DNA of 64,000 bases from Pseudomonas synxantha BG33R (GCF_000263715.2 NZ_CM001514.1:2838936-2902935); one strand, 5' to 3'. Shown: positions 35,901 to 44,108, counted from the stretch's first letter. A program made the numbers and translations. Notes: generated by a model not told the origin, from the sequence alone.

Positions 35901-37832
35901 GAAGACAGCATCACCGTAGTGGGCGTCGGCGATATGGCCGGTGACGTGTTCGGTAACGGCTTGCTGATGTCCGACAAGCTGCAACTGGTGGCGGCCTTCA
36001 ACCACCTGCACATCTTCATCGACCCGAACCCGAACCCGGCCACCAGCTTCGTCGAGCGCCAGCGCATGTTCGAGCTGCCGCGTTCGTCCTGGACCGACTA
36101 CGACACCAGCATCATGTCTGAAGGCGGCGGTATCTTCTCGCGCAGCGCCAAGAGCATCGCCATCTCGCCACAGATGAAAGAGCGTTTCGACATCCAGGCC
36201 GACAAGCTGACCCCGACCGAACTGCTCAACGCCTTGCTCAAGGCGCCGGTGGACCTGTTGTGGAACGGCGGTATCGGTACCTACGTCAAGGCCAGTACCG
36301 AAAGCCATGCCGACGTGGGCGACAAGGCCAACGACGCGCTGCGTGTCAACGGCAACGAGCTGCGCTGCAAGGTGGTGGGCGAGGGCGGTAACCTGGGCAT
36401 GACCCAACTGGGTCGTGTGGAATTCGGCCTCAATGGTGGCGGTTCCAACACCGACTTCATCGACAACGCCGGTGGCGTGGACTGCTCCGACCACGAAGTG
36501 AACATCAAGATCCTGCTCAACGAAGTGGTGCAGGCCGGTGACATGACCGACAAGCAACGCAACCAGTTGCTGGCGAGCATGACCGACGAAGTCGGCCACC
36601 TGGTGTTGGGCAACAACTACAAGCAGACCCAGGCCCTGTCCCTGGCCGCACGCAAGGCTTACGAGCGCGCCGCCGAGTACAAACGCCTGATGAGCGACCT
36701 GGAAGGCCGTGGCAAGCTGGACCGTGCCATCGAGTACCTGCCGACCGAAGAGCAGCTCAGCGAGCGCGCGTCCACCGGCAAGGGCTTGACCCGTCCGGAG
36801 TTGTCGGTGCTGATTTCGTACAGCAAGATCGACCTCAAGGAAGCGCTGCTCAAATCCCTGGTGCCGGATGACGAGTACCTGACCCGTGACATGGAGACCG
36901 CGTTCCCACCGAGCCTGGTGGCCAAGTTCTCCGAAGCCATGCGTCGCCATCGCCTCAAGCGCGAGATCGTCAGCACCCAGATCGCCAACGACTTGGTCAA
37001 CCACATGGGCATCACCTTCGTGCAGCGACTCAAAGAGTCGACCGGCATGAGCCCGGCGAACGTCGCCGGTGCCTATGTGATCGTGCGCGATATCTTCCAC
37101 CTCCCGCACTGGTTCCGTCAGATCGAAGCCCTGGACCACCAGGTGTCGGCCGACGTGCAACTGGAGCTGATGGACGAGCTGATGCGCCTGGGCCGTCGTG
37201 CTACGCGCTGGTTCCTGCGCAGCCGTCGCAACGAACAGGACGCCGGGCGTGACACAGCGCACTTCGGTCCGCACCTGGCGGCATTGGGCCTCAAGCTCGA
37301 CGAACTGCTGGAAGGTCCGACCCGTGAAGGCTGGCAGAACCGTTACCAGGCCTACACCCAGGCCGGCGTACCGGAGTTGTTGGCACGCATGGTTGCAGGC
37401 ACTACCCACCTGTACACCTTGCTGCCGATCATCGAAGCCGCCGACGTGACCGGGCATGACGCCGCCGAAGTGGCCAAAGCCTACTTCGCCGTTGGCAGCG
37501 CTCTGGACCTGCCGTGGTACCTGCAGCAGATCAGCGATCTGCCAGTGGCCAACAACTGGCAGGCCCAGGCCCGCGAAGCCTTCCGCGATGATGTGGACTG
37601 GCAGCAACGGGCGATTACCATTTCGGTACTGCAAATGGCCGACGCGCCACAAGACATGGAAGCCCGCGTGGCCCTGTGGCTTGAACAGCACCAGGACATG
37701 GCTGATCGCTGGCGTGCCATGATGGTGGAAATTCGTGCTGCGGTTGGCACGGACTACGCCATGTACGCGGTGGCCAATCGTGAGTTGCTGGACCTGGCGT
37801 TGAGTGGTCAGTCGGTGTTGCAGCCGGCTTGA
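32964..37832 (+). CDS. gdhB: NAD-specific glutamate dehydrogenase, 180-kDa class
   Basis: A 1622-residue protein, the length of the GDH-180 class. The N-terminal third resembles the ACT-like regulatory region. The catalytic core near residues 810-855 has VARGGLRWSDREEDFRTEV and VKNSVIVPVGAKGGF, with the family Lys residues. NAD-domain motifs (GDMAGDVFGNG, VDLLWNGGIGTYVK, EGGNLGMTQLGR) follow. It deaminates glutamate to 2-oxoglutarate with NAD and is catabolic. The ATG follows GGAG at 8 bases. It is monocistronic with a strong terminator. The 1669-codon frame on the opposite strand is a codon-bias shadow. Confidence 0.95.
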   Translation: MAFFTAASKADFQHQLQAALAQHISEQALPQVALFAEQFFGIISLDELTQRRLSDLAGCTLSAWRLLERFDHTQPQVRVYNPDYERHGWQSTHTAVEVLHHDLPFLVDSVRTELNRRGYSIHTLQTTVLSVRRGSKGELLEILPKGTQGEGILQESLMYLEIDRCANAAELNVLSKELEQVLGEVRVAVADFEPMKAKVQDLLAGIDASAFTIDGEEKAEIKNFLEWLVGNHFTFLGYEEFVVRDEADGGHIEYDASSFLGLTKLLRAGLTAEDLRIEDYAVAYLREPTVLSFAKAAHPSRVHRPAYPDYVSIREISADGKVIKEHRFMGLYTSSVYGESVRVIPYIRRKVAEIERRSGFQAKAHLGKELAQVVEVLPRDDLFQTPVDELFSTVMSIVQIQERNKIRVFLRKDPYGRFCYCLAYVPRDIYSTEVRQKIQQVLMDRLKASDCEFWTFFSESVLARVQLILRVDPKNRLDIDPLQLEKEVVQACRSWQDDYASLVVESFGEAHGTNVLADFPKGFPAGYRERFAAHSAVVDMQHLNSLTEANPLVMSFYQPLGQVSGQRELHCKLYHADTPLALSDVLPILENLGLRVLGEFPYRLRHANGREFWIHDFAFIAAEGVNLDIQQLNDTLQDAFVHIVHGDAENDAFNRLVLTAGLPWRDVALLRAYARYLKQIRLGFDLGYIASTLNNHTDIARELTRLFKTRFYLARKLTADDLEDKQQRLEQAILTALDDVQVLNEDRILRRYLDLIKATLRTNFYQTDANGQNKSYFSFKFNPHAIPELPKPVPKFEIFVYSPRVEGVHLRFGNVARGGLRWSDREEDFRTEVLGLVKAQQVKNSVIVPVGAKGGFLPRRLPLGGSRDEIAAEGIACYRIFISGLLDITDNLKDGALVPPANVVRHDDDDPYLVVAADKGTATFSDIANGIAIDYGFWLGDAFASGGSAGYDHKKMGITAKGAWVGVQRHFRERGINVQEDSITVVGVGDMAGDVFGNGLLMSDKLQLVAAFNHLHIFIDPNPNPATSFVERQRMFELPRSSWTDYDTSIMSEGGGIFSRSAKSIAISPQMKERFDIQADKLTPTELLNALLKAPVDLLWNGGIGTYVKASTESHADVGDKANDALRVNGNELRCKVVGEGGNLGMTQLGRVEFGLNGGGSNTDFIDNAGGVDCSDHEVNIKILLNEVVQAGDMTDKQRNQLLASMTDEVGHLVLGNNYKQTQALSLAARKAYERAAEYKRLMSDLEGRGKLDRAIEYLPTEEQLSERASTGKGLTRPELSVLISYSKIDLKEALLKSLVPDDEYLTRDMETAFPPSLVAKFSEAMRRHRLKREIVSTQIANDLVNHMGITFVQRLKESTGMSPANVAGAYVIVRDIFHLPHWFRQIEALDHQVSADVQLELMDELMRLGRRATRWFLRSRRNEQDAGRDTAHFGPHLAALGLKLDELLEGPTREGWQNRYQAYTQAGVPELLARMVAGTTHLYTLLPIIEAADVTGHDAAEVAKAYFAVGSALDLPWYLQQISDLPVANNWQAQAREAFRDDVDWQQRAITISVLQMADAPQDMEARVALWLEQHQDMADRWRAMMVEIRAAVGTDYAMYAVANRELLDLALSGQSVLQPA

Positions 37833-37846
37833 TGCTTCGGTAAACC

Positions 37847-37880
37847 AAAAGCCCCCGCATCGTGAGATGCGGGGGCTTTT
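37847..37880 (+). terminator. Rho-independent terminator after gdhB
   Basis: Perfect stem AAAAGCCCCCGCAT/ATGCGGGGGCTTTT with a short loop, 14 bases after the stop, ending in a T-run. It can act on both strands and also serves the convergent GntR gene. Confidence 0.92.
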
Positions 37881-37917
37881 TATTGGAACACCATTTATCA
37901 AACACTGAAGGGCTAGT

Positions 37918-37943
37918 GTGGGAGGGAGCAAGCCCCCTCCCAC
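37918..37943. repeat. Collapsed REP palindrome
   Basis: GTGGGAGGGAGCAAGCCCCC continuing to TCCCAC: two REP arms joined with no spacer, between the gdhB terminator and the GntR gene. Confidence 0.75.
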
Positions 37944-37969
37944 ATTTGGATCTCCTTATTATCCGCAGG

Positions 37970-38656
37970 TCAGTGGTGTTTGAGTAGCCGGGTTTCCAGG
38001 TGATTCAGGTGCTGGGTCATCAGGGCGACAGCCGTGTGGGCGTCGCGCTGTTCCACGGCATCCACAATCGCCACATGTTCCTGCCACGCACAATACGTGC
38101 AGGCCTTCGTTTCAAATTGCGCAATGATCAACGACGTCAACGGCACCAGGCTGTTGAGAAACTGTGCCAACGGCGCATTGCCTGCCATGTGCGCCAGTTG
38201 CAGATGAAACTCTCCAGAAAACCGGATCGCCGGCCCACGCTGGTCACGCTCAATGGCGTCGCGCTCCTGCGCAATCAGCTCGCGCAGTTGGCGGATCTGC
38301 ATCGCTGTGGCCTGGGCGCAGGCCAGTTGCACCACGGTCATTTCGGTCAGGCGCCGTGCTTCCAGAATCTGCCGTGTGTGCTGGGCATCCGGCGCGGCGA
38401 CCTGGGCGCGCTGGTTGGGGCGCAGGATGACCACTTGCTGATGGGACAGCTTGGCGAGCACCCGGCGAATCACGCTGCGGCTCACGCCAAAGAGTTCGCC
38501 CAGGCCTTCTTCGGTGAAGCGGCTGGCGGGGGCAATGCGCTGCTCAAGGATGGCGTCGAACAAGCGTGGGTAGATATCGTCCACCGAGGGCTTTTTTTCG
38601 GGCGCCCAGCGTAGGGAGGTGAGAGTGGAATCGCGTTGCAGGGCGTGAGCGTTCAT
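37970..38656 (-). CDS. GntR-family regulator (FCD-type)
   Basis: A 228-residue regulator with an N-terminal winged helix (RFTEEGLGELFGVSRSVIRR, RVLAKLSHQQVVILRPNQRAQ split here) and a helical FCD-like domain with a plausible metal-binding set (FHLQLAHMAGN, WQEHVAIVDAVEQRD). It starts 16 bp after the other GntR gene and is likely cotranscribed. It may control the DctA-type transporter further upstream. The inducer is unknown. The ATG at 38656 is preferred over the longer frame. Confidence 0.85.
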   Translation of the reverse strand: MNAHALQRDSTLTSLRWAPEKKPSVDDIYPRLFDAILEQRIAPASRFTEEGLGELFGVSRSVIRRVLAKLSHQQVVILRPNQRAQVAAPDAQHTRQILEARRLTEMTVVQLACAQATAMQIRQLRELIAQERDAIERDQRGPAIRFSGEFHLQLAHMAGNAPLAQFLNSLVPLTSLIIAQFETKACTYCAWQEHVAIVDAVEQRDAHTAVALMTQHLNHLETRLLKHH

Positions 38657-38672
38657 GGCCGGTCTCCGAAAA

Positions 38673-39374
38673 TCAGCTGCCCAGATGGTCATCCGGGATA
38701 TTCAAGCGAATGCCCATGCGCAAGCCTTCCTGCAGGATGTGCCGACGCATTTCCGCACTGGCCAGGGCGCTGTTCTTGTTGCGGATGGCGCGTACCACGG
38801 CTTCGTTCTCTTGCAGGCGTTCGGCCAGGTGTTCAGGGGAGTTGCGCAATACCTGGGCGCTTTGTTTGAGCGCGGTGCTGGTTTGCTGCACCACGTTCTG
38901 GAAAATCGGGTTGGAGGTCAGGGCAAACAGTTCTTCGTGAAAGTCGATGTAGGCGTTCATGCCCGCCTCGGCGTCGCCGGCATCCAGGGCTTCGCGCATG
39001 TCCATCAGCGTCAGGCGCAGTTGGCCGATTTCCTTGCTGCTGATGGATTGGGCGACCAGGCCGACGATGAAGGGTTCGAGGGTATAGCGCAGTTGCAGGA
39101 TGTCTTCCAGGCTGGCGTCGGCCACCGCGTCGTTCGACTGCGGCTCGCTGACGCTGGTTTCCAGTACCACCACACCTTTGCCCGGCATGGAACGCACCAG
39201 GCCCAAGGTCTCCAGCACGATCACCGCTTCACGCAGGCTCGGGCGGCTGATGCCCAGCTGTTCGGCCAGTTCGCGTTGACCGGGCAGCATTTCACCGCGG
39301 CGCCACTGGCCTCGCGCCAGGGCGGCGCGCAGTTTTTCTACCACTGAATTGACGACGGTTGAAGTGCTGATCAC
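38673..39374 (-). CDS. FadR/GntR-family regulator
   Basis: A 233-residue regulator. The winged helix is at residues about 10-75 (GEMLPGQRELAEQLGISRPS, then LREAVIVLETLGLV, SMPGKGVVVLE). The C-terminal FCD domain contains a possible metal site (DFHEELFALTSNP). Two different GntR regulators in tandem next to one transporter is unusual. The gene is separated from the transporter gene by a REPIN. Confidence 0.87.
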   Translation of the reverse strand: MISTSTVVNSVVEKLRAALARGQWRRGEMLPGQRELAEQLGISRPSLREAVIVLETLGLVRSMPGKGVVVLETSVSEPQSNDAVADASLEDILQLRYTLEPFIVGLVAQSISSKEIGQLRLTLMDMREALDAGDAEAGMNAYIDFHEELFALTSNPIFQNVVQQTSTALKQSAQVLRNSPEHLAERLQENEAVVRAIRNKNSALASAEMRRHILQEGLRMGIRLNIPDDHLGS

Positions 39375-39427
39375 GTCGAAGGCTCCTTGATGTTGCTCAT
39401 ACAGTATTCAGTCTGGCAAAGGGCCAA

Positions 39428-39517
39428 TGTGGGAGCTGGCTTGCCTGCGATGACTGAGTGTCAGGCACTACATTTGACGCTGACTCACCGCTATCGCAGG
39501 CAAGCCAGCTCCCACAT
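39428..39517. repeat. REPIN (type with GTGGGAGCTGGCTTGCCTGC arms)
   Basis: Two nearly perfect inverted arms (39429 onward and ending 39516) with a spacer of about 35 bp, between the symporter and FadR-type genes. Confidence 0.92.
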
Positions 39518-39532
39518 TGGATGGGCGTTGTC

Positions 39533-40843
39533 CTAGAACTCCTGATGCGCCGGCAGCACCGGCTTCTTGGCCTGAAAGGCATAACCCTGCTGACCGTCGA
39601 GCACCTTGTTGGCACGCTGGATATCGATATCTTTTTCCCAGCGAGCAATCGCCACGGTAGCCACGCAGTTGCCGATCAGGTTGGTCAGCGCACGACCGAT
39701 ACCCATGAACCAGTCCACCGCCAGCACCAACACCAGGCCCACCACCGGAATTGCCGGGATCGCCGTGAGTGTCGCCGCTAGAATCACCAGTGCCGAGCCC
39801 GGAATGCCGTGGGCGCCTTTGGAGGTGATCAACGATACCAGGAGGATGGTCAGCAAGTCGGTCATCGACAACGGTGTACCGGTGGCGTTGGCGATAAACA
39901 CGATGGCCAGGGTCAGGTAGATCGAAAAACCGTCGAGGTTGAACGAGTACCCGGTGGGAATTACCAAACCCACGGTGGAACTGCCAATGCCCAAATGTTC
40001 CAGCTTGCGCATGATCTGCGGCAGCACAGCGTCGGACGAAGCGGTGCCCATCACGATCAGCAGCTCTTCGCGCAGGTACTTGAGCAGCGGCAGCATCCGC
40101 AGGCCGGACAAGCGCATTACCAGCCCGAGGATCAGCGCGACAAAGGCAAAGCACGTCAGGTAGAACAGCCCAACCAGGCTGCCCAGGTGTTGCAGCGAGT
40201 CCAGGCCGTAGGTGCTGGTGGTGAACGCGATGGCACCGAATACGCCAATCGGCGCCAGGCGCACGATCATGCCCATGATGCGGAAGATCACATGGCTAAG
40301 CTCATTGATCAGCCGCGAGATACCGCTGGCCGCTTCGCCCACCAGGTTCAGCGCACTGCCGAACAGCACCGAGAACAGCAGCACCTGCAACACGTTGTTA
40401 TCGGCAAACGCACCGATCACCGAGTTGGGAATCAGGTCCATCAGGAACTGGCTGGTGCCCTTGATGTGCTGGCCCTTGTCGGCCAGCTCATTCAAGCCGG
40501 CGGAAGAGAGTTGCTCAAGGTGAATATTGGCGCCGCTGCCGATGCCGGTGCTGAAGGCCATGATCAGGCCAAGCACCAGGGCGACGGTGGTCAGCACTTC
40601 AAAGTAGATCACCGACTTGAGCCCGATACGCCCGACCTTCTTCAAATCGCCGGCGCCGGAAATACCGCTGACCACGACACAGAACACGATCAGGCCGATC
40701 AGCATTTTGATCAGCTTGATAAAGCCGTCGCCCAGGGGTTTGAGTTGTGAGGAAAATTCGGGAAGGGCCAGGCCGCAGGCGATGCCGAGCATCAGGCCAA
40801 TCACGACTTGCAGGAAAATCGAACGCGAGCACCATCTGAGCAT
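39533..40843 (-). CDS. Dicarboxylate/amino acid:cation symporter (DctA family)
   Basis: A 436-residue membrane carrier of the DAACS family, length as DctA. Eight TM helices and two re-entrant loops are expected; GTASSDAVLPQI is the HP1-like serine-rich loop, ITSKGAHGIPGSALVILAAT the HP2 region, and VDWFMGIGRALTNLIGN the TM8 substrate region with its conserved Asp and Arg. The TM7 motif reads NLDGF, where family members normally have NxDGT or a small residue; this may alter specificity. It probably imports a C4-dicarboxylate-like acid with sodium or protons. It is likely regulated by one of the adjacent GntR proteins. Confidence 0.88.
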   Translation of the reverse strand: MLRWCSRSIFLQVVIGLMLGIACGLALPEFSSQLKPLGDGFIKLIKMLIGLIVFCVVVSGISGAGDLKKVGRIGLKSVIYFEVLTTVALVLGLIMAFSTGIGSGANIHLEQLSSAGLNELADKGQHIKGTSQFLMDLIPNSVIGAFADNNVLQVLLFSVLFGSALNLVGEAASGISRLINELSHVIFRIMGMIVRLAPIGVFGAIAFTTSTYGLDSLQHLGSLVGLFYLTCFAFVALILGLVMRLSGLRMLPLLKYLREELLIVMGTASSDAVLPQIMRKLEHLGIGSSTVGLVIPTGYSFNLDGFSIYLTLAIVFIANATGTPLSMTDLLTILLVSLITSKGAHGIPGSALVILAATLTAIPAIPVVGLVLVLAVDWFMGIGRALTNLIGNCVATVAIARWEKDIDIQRANKVLDGQQGYAFQAKKPVLPAHQEF

Positions 40844-40896
40844 GGGAGGGATCTCTATTCGGTGCCCTGGTGGTTCCAGGGCTTAATTGTTGTGGT

Positions 40897-40996
40897 CTTA
40901 CCGGTAAGTCCAGTGCGCGGCCAGTCTACGCTCGGTTTTTTTCAAACAACAAGTAAATATTCAGCGGTTGACAGGTCCCGGTCTGACCAGTTGGTC
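40897..40996. promoter_or_regulatory. Two palindromes between symporter and tag genes
   Basis: A perfect 12-bp palindrome CTTACCGGTAAG (40897-40908) and GACCAGTTGGTC (40985-40996, a palindrome with a 2-base centre) lie in the 231-bp divergent region, the first 54 bp upstream of the symporter ATG. Size and placement suit operators for the adjacent GntR/FadR regulators. This is inference. Confidence 0.45.
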
Positions 40997-41074
40997 GGTA
41001 AGTACGGTGCTTGAGCGGTTGACGGGCTTTAAAGTTTTTTGCGTATCATCGGCCCACGGCACACGAGGTGATGG

Positions 41075-41704
41075 ATGGATCAACCAGGGCTGACAACCGA
41101 CCCCGCAGGACGTACCCATTGCAGCTGGCGCAACGCCGCCCCGGAATACCTCCATTACCACGACCACGAATGGGGCGTGCCGGTGGCGGATGACATCCAG
41201 TTGTACGAGAAAATCTGCCTGGAGGGCTTTCAGGCGGGGATGGCGTGGATCACGATCTTGCGCAAGCGTGAATATTTTCGGCAGGCGTTCCACGGATTTG
41301 ATTTTCGCCAGGTCGCGCAATATGACCAGGCGGATATCGAGCGCTTGATGACGGATCCGGGGATCGTGCGTAACCGCGCCAAGATCGTCTCCACCATCAA
41401 CAATGCGCGCCGGGCCTGTGAGCTGGTGGAAGAAACCGGCTCGCTGGCACGCTGGTTATGGACATTCGAACCCGGCGAAGCTGAACGCCCGGCAGTGGTG
41501 GACATGGCTTACTGGACGGCCAATCCGACCTCAGCGGCTTCGATGCGCTTGTCCAAGGCCCTGAAGAAACGCGGCTGGACCTTCGTCGGCCCGACCACGA
41601 TGTATGCGTTGATGCAGGCGATGGGGATGGTCAATGATCATCTGGAGGGTTGCGAATGCCGGCTGCGCATTGAACACCAGCGCGACCTATTCAAACGTCC
41701 CTGA
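41075..41704 (+). CDS. tag: DNA-3-methyladenine glycosylase I
   Basis: A 209-residue protein. The N-terminal CSW and YHDHEWGVP motifs and the C-terminal HLEGCEC carry the conserved Cys/His zinc ligands of Tag; the family segment FQAGMAWITILRKREYFR is intact. It removes 3-methyladenine from alkylated DNA. It stands alone and is followed by the REPIN composite. Confidence 0.93.
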   Translation: MDQPGLTTDPAGRTHCSWRNAAPEYLHYHDHEWGVPVADDIQLYEKICLEGFQAGMAWITILRKREYFRQAFHGFDFRQVAQYDQADIERLMTDPGIVRNRAKIVSTINNARRACELVEETGSLARWLWTFEPGEAERPAVVDMAYWTANPTSAASMRLSKALKKRGWTFVGPTTMYALMQAMGMVNDHLEGCECRLRIEHQRDLFKRP

Positions 41705-41721
41705 CCAGACACGGTTAAAAC

Positions 41722-42153
41722 TGTGGGAGCTGCCTTGCCTGCGATAGCGGCCTGACAGGCGACACCGCTATACCGAGTACATATCCATTCCTGCGGTAAC
41801 GGCCACTTAGGGTTCCGCTCTGACAGCGGGTCACTTTTGAAAAGCGCAAAAGTAACCAAAACGCTCTTGCCCCACCACTCGGCACCTCGCCTAGGCTCGG
41901 TGTGCCCGTAATCCGCCATGGATTTGGGGGGCCGCCGCCACGCGCCATCCATGGCGCGGGGCGGCTAAACCGGCATCCCTGCCGGTTTACCCCCCAAATC
42001 CCTGTCGAATTCCGGCCAGCGTGGTTTAACGGGGCGCCTAGGATCAAAAGCAGATCAAGATCAAGAGCGGCTCGCTTCGCATCGTGGTTACCGTTGAGCG
42101 CTACAGAGTTGTGTAGATACCTATGGCTATCGCAGGCAAGCCAACTCCCACAT
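41722..42153. repeat. REPIN carrying nested repeat, copy 2 (full form)
   Basis: REP arms (GTGGGAGCTGCCTTGCCTGC at 41723 onward; matching inverted arm ending near 42152) enclose a repeat of about 350 bp (41772-42123) nearly identical to that at 53835-54184. It starts near CCGAGTACATATCC and ends near GTGTAGATACC. No transposase is encoded; frames across it are not credible genes. Confidence 0.88.
41915..42018. repeat. Cruciform block inside nested repeat (copy 2)
   Basis: Bounded by GCCA at 41915-41918 and 42015-42018. The outer stem GGATTTGGGGGG (41920-41931) pairs perfectly with CCCCCCAAATCC (41990-42001). Within it are two hairpins: GCGCCAT/ATGGCGC at 41942-41957 and TAAACCGGCA/TGCCGGTTTA at 41966-41989. 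The equivalent in copy 3 is at about 53979-54082; copy 1 lacks it. Confidence 0.88.
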
Positions 42154-42173
42154 GGGTTTTGGGGTGTTGCTGA

Positions 42174-42575
42174 TTATTTGGGAAGCGGGGTGAGTACCTC
42201 AGCCTTGTCATCCAGCACCATCACCACCAGCAGCCTGGCCGGTTGGGTCTGGCTGGCATTGCTTGATTCAAAGTGTCGTGAGCCTGCCGGTTCATAGAAC
42301 GATTCCCCGGCCTTGTAGGTGATCGCCTTTTCATCGTTGACCCGCGAGGTGATCGCGCCTTGCAGCACATAAGCCACCGCAGTGCCGGTGTGGCTATGGG
42401 GCACGGTGGCCTGGCCGGGGGCATAGTCCACGGTGAGCATGATGGTTTTCTTGCCGGGCACGTTGGTCAAGGCGTGCTCCTGCAGCACCTTGAGCGTTTC
42501 CTGGTTGTATACCGGGTCGTGGGCAAATGCGCTGAGGGAGGTGAGCATCAGCGTGGTGGCGAGCAATCGTTTCAT
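42174..42575 (-). CDS. Exported cupin-domain protein
   Basis: A 133-residue protein with a signal peptide (MKRLLATTLMLTSLSAFA) and a single cupin barrel: the first motif is in ATVPHSHTGTAVAYVLQGAI with two His, the second in YEPAGSRHFESS with one His. It is probably a periplasmic metal-binding cupin; the ligand is unknown. It lies 84 bp downstream of a MocR regulator on the same strand. Confidence 0.85.
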   Translation of the reverse strand: MKRLLATTLMLTSLSAFAHDPVYNQETLKVLQEHALTNVPGKKTIMLTVDYAPGQATVPHSHTGTAVAYVLQGAITSRVNDEKAITYKAGESFYEPAGSRHFESSNASQTQPARLLVVMVLDDKAEVLTPLPK

Positions 42576-42659
42576 GATCAGGATTCCGCGTAGTTCGAGA
42601 CCTCTTCACCCTACGCCGTAGCCTGTACGCCACCAATGACCAATACGCCGGAAAACCCC

Positions 42660-44093
42660 TTAGCCAATCTGCCGGAGAATATCGCGCACCTTGTCCAGCG
42701 CCGGGTCGATGTCCAGGGTCTCGATGGCGCCGAAGCCGAAAATCAGCCCCGAGCGTAATGGCACGTCGTGGAAGAATACGTCCAGAGGGTACAACCCCAC
42801 CTCGACCTGACGCGCCTGTTCTATCAGCAAGGGGATATTCAACGCCACCTTGCACAATGCCGCCAGGTGAAAGCCCGCCACCGTCGGAACCGCCTCGAAC
42901 CACGGTGACAGATCGCCCGCTAGACGCTGCAGTATTTGTTCGCGACGCCCCGCATAGATGCTGTGGCAACGGCGAATATGCTTGAGCAGGTAGCCTTCGC
43001 TGATGAACTTGGCCAATGCCCACTGCGGCAGGGTAGAGCTGTGCTGGTCGGTCAACTGCTTGGCCTTGAGCACCGCGCCATAGATCGCTGGCGGCAGCAC
43101 CGCGTAGCCCAGGCGCAACTCGGGCAACAGGGTTTTGGAAAAGGTCCCGACGTAGGTGACCACGCCTCGGGTGTCCAGGCTTTGCAGGGAGTCGGTGGGG
43201 CGCCCTTCGTAGCGAAATTCGCTGTCGTAGTCGTCTTCGATGATGATCGCTCCCAGCTCGATTGCGCGGTCCAGCAGCGCCTGGCGGCGCTTCTGACTCA
43301 TCGGCATGCCGAGTGGAAACTGGTGGGACGGGGTTACGTAGATCAGACGGGTGCCATCGGGGATCTGATCGACCTGGATGCCCTGTTCATCAACGGCCAC
43401 GCTGGCAACGCTGGCGCCCATCGCTACGAACATTTGGCGTGCGGGGCTATAGCCTGGGTCTTCCATCGCGACCATGCTGCCGGGTTCCAGCACCACGCGG
43501 GCAATCAGGTCCAGCGCCTGCTGCGCGCCATTGGTGACCACGATATCGCTGGCGCGGCATTTGACCCCTCGGGAAAACGCGATATGCCCGGCGATGGCCT
43601 CGCGCAATGCCGGTAACCCTTCCGGTTGGCTGTAGAAACCACTGTTCTGGGCGATACGACGCAGCGCATCCTGGGTGCAGCGTCGCCATTCGTCCTGGGG
43701 GAATTGGTTGCGTGCAGTCGCGCCGCCGATAAATTCGTAGCGCAGGATACCCTCACGGGAAGGGTGGCCCATGGGCGAGGGCAGTGCTGCCCACTTGCCC
43801 AGGTTGGCGGCGCAGGCCAGGTCGGTGGCGGTTTGTACACGATCGGGTTGGGGCGCCCACGCATTGACGAAAGTGCCGCGGCCGATCTTGCCGATCAGCA
43901 GGCCTTCGTACGTGAGGGTGGTGTAGGTATCCGACACTGTCTTGCGTGATACGCCCAGTTGTTCGGCGAGCAGTCGGCTCGGTGGCAGTTGCGCTCCCGC
44001 CGACAGTCGCCCGGTGGCGATAGCTTCGCGCAGTTGCTGATAAAGCTGGGCAGCCAGGTCCTTGCGGCCCTTGATGACGAGGTGCAGTTCCAT
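42660..44093 (-). CDS. MocR-type regulator: GntR HTH fused to PLP aminotransferase-like domain
   Basis: A 477-residue protein. The N-terminal winged helix spans residues about 10-75 (LPPSRLLAEQLGVSRKTVSD). A fold-type I aminotransferase domain follows, with the PLP lysine in YVGTFSKTLLPELRLGY and the Asp of IIEDDYDSEFRYEG. This is the MocR/PdxR/GabR class. AGGA lies just before the ATG. The natural target may be the cupin gene downstream or its own promoter. A 9-bp inverted repeat lies immediately upstream. Confidence 0.9.
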   Translation of the reverse strand: MELHLVIKGRKDLAAQLYQQLREAIATGRLSAGAQLPPSRLLAEQLGVSRKTVSDTYTTLTYEGLLIGKIGRGTFVNAWAPQPDRVQTATDLACAANLGKWAALPSPMGHPSREGILRYEFIGGATARNQFPQDEWRRCTQDALRRIAQNSGFYSQPEGLPALREAIAGHIAFSRGVKCRASDIVVTNGAQQALDLIARVVLEPGSMVAMEDPGYSPARQMFVAMGASVASVAVDEQGIQVDQIPDGTRLIYVTPSHQFPLGMPMSQKRRQALLDRAIELGAIIIEDDYDSEFRYEGRPTDSLQSLDTRGVVTYVGTFSKTLLPELRLGYAVLPPAIYGAVLKAKQLTDQHSSTLPQWALAKFISEGYLLKHIRRCHSIYAGRREQILQRLAGDLSPWFEAVPTVAGFHLAALCKVALNIPLLIEQARQVEVGLYPLDVFFHDVPLRSGLIFGFGAIETLDIDPALDKVRDILRQIG

Positions 44094-44108
44094 GTTTCAT
44101 CCTGGAGA

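Noticed and set aside
32934..37943. 1669-codon open frame antisense to gdhB
   Set aside because: It mirrors gdhB codon for codon; strong GC bias at third positions removes stops from the opposite strand. It has no ribosome site or recognisable domain.
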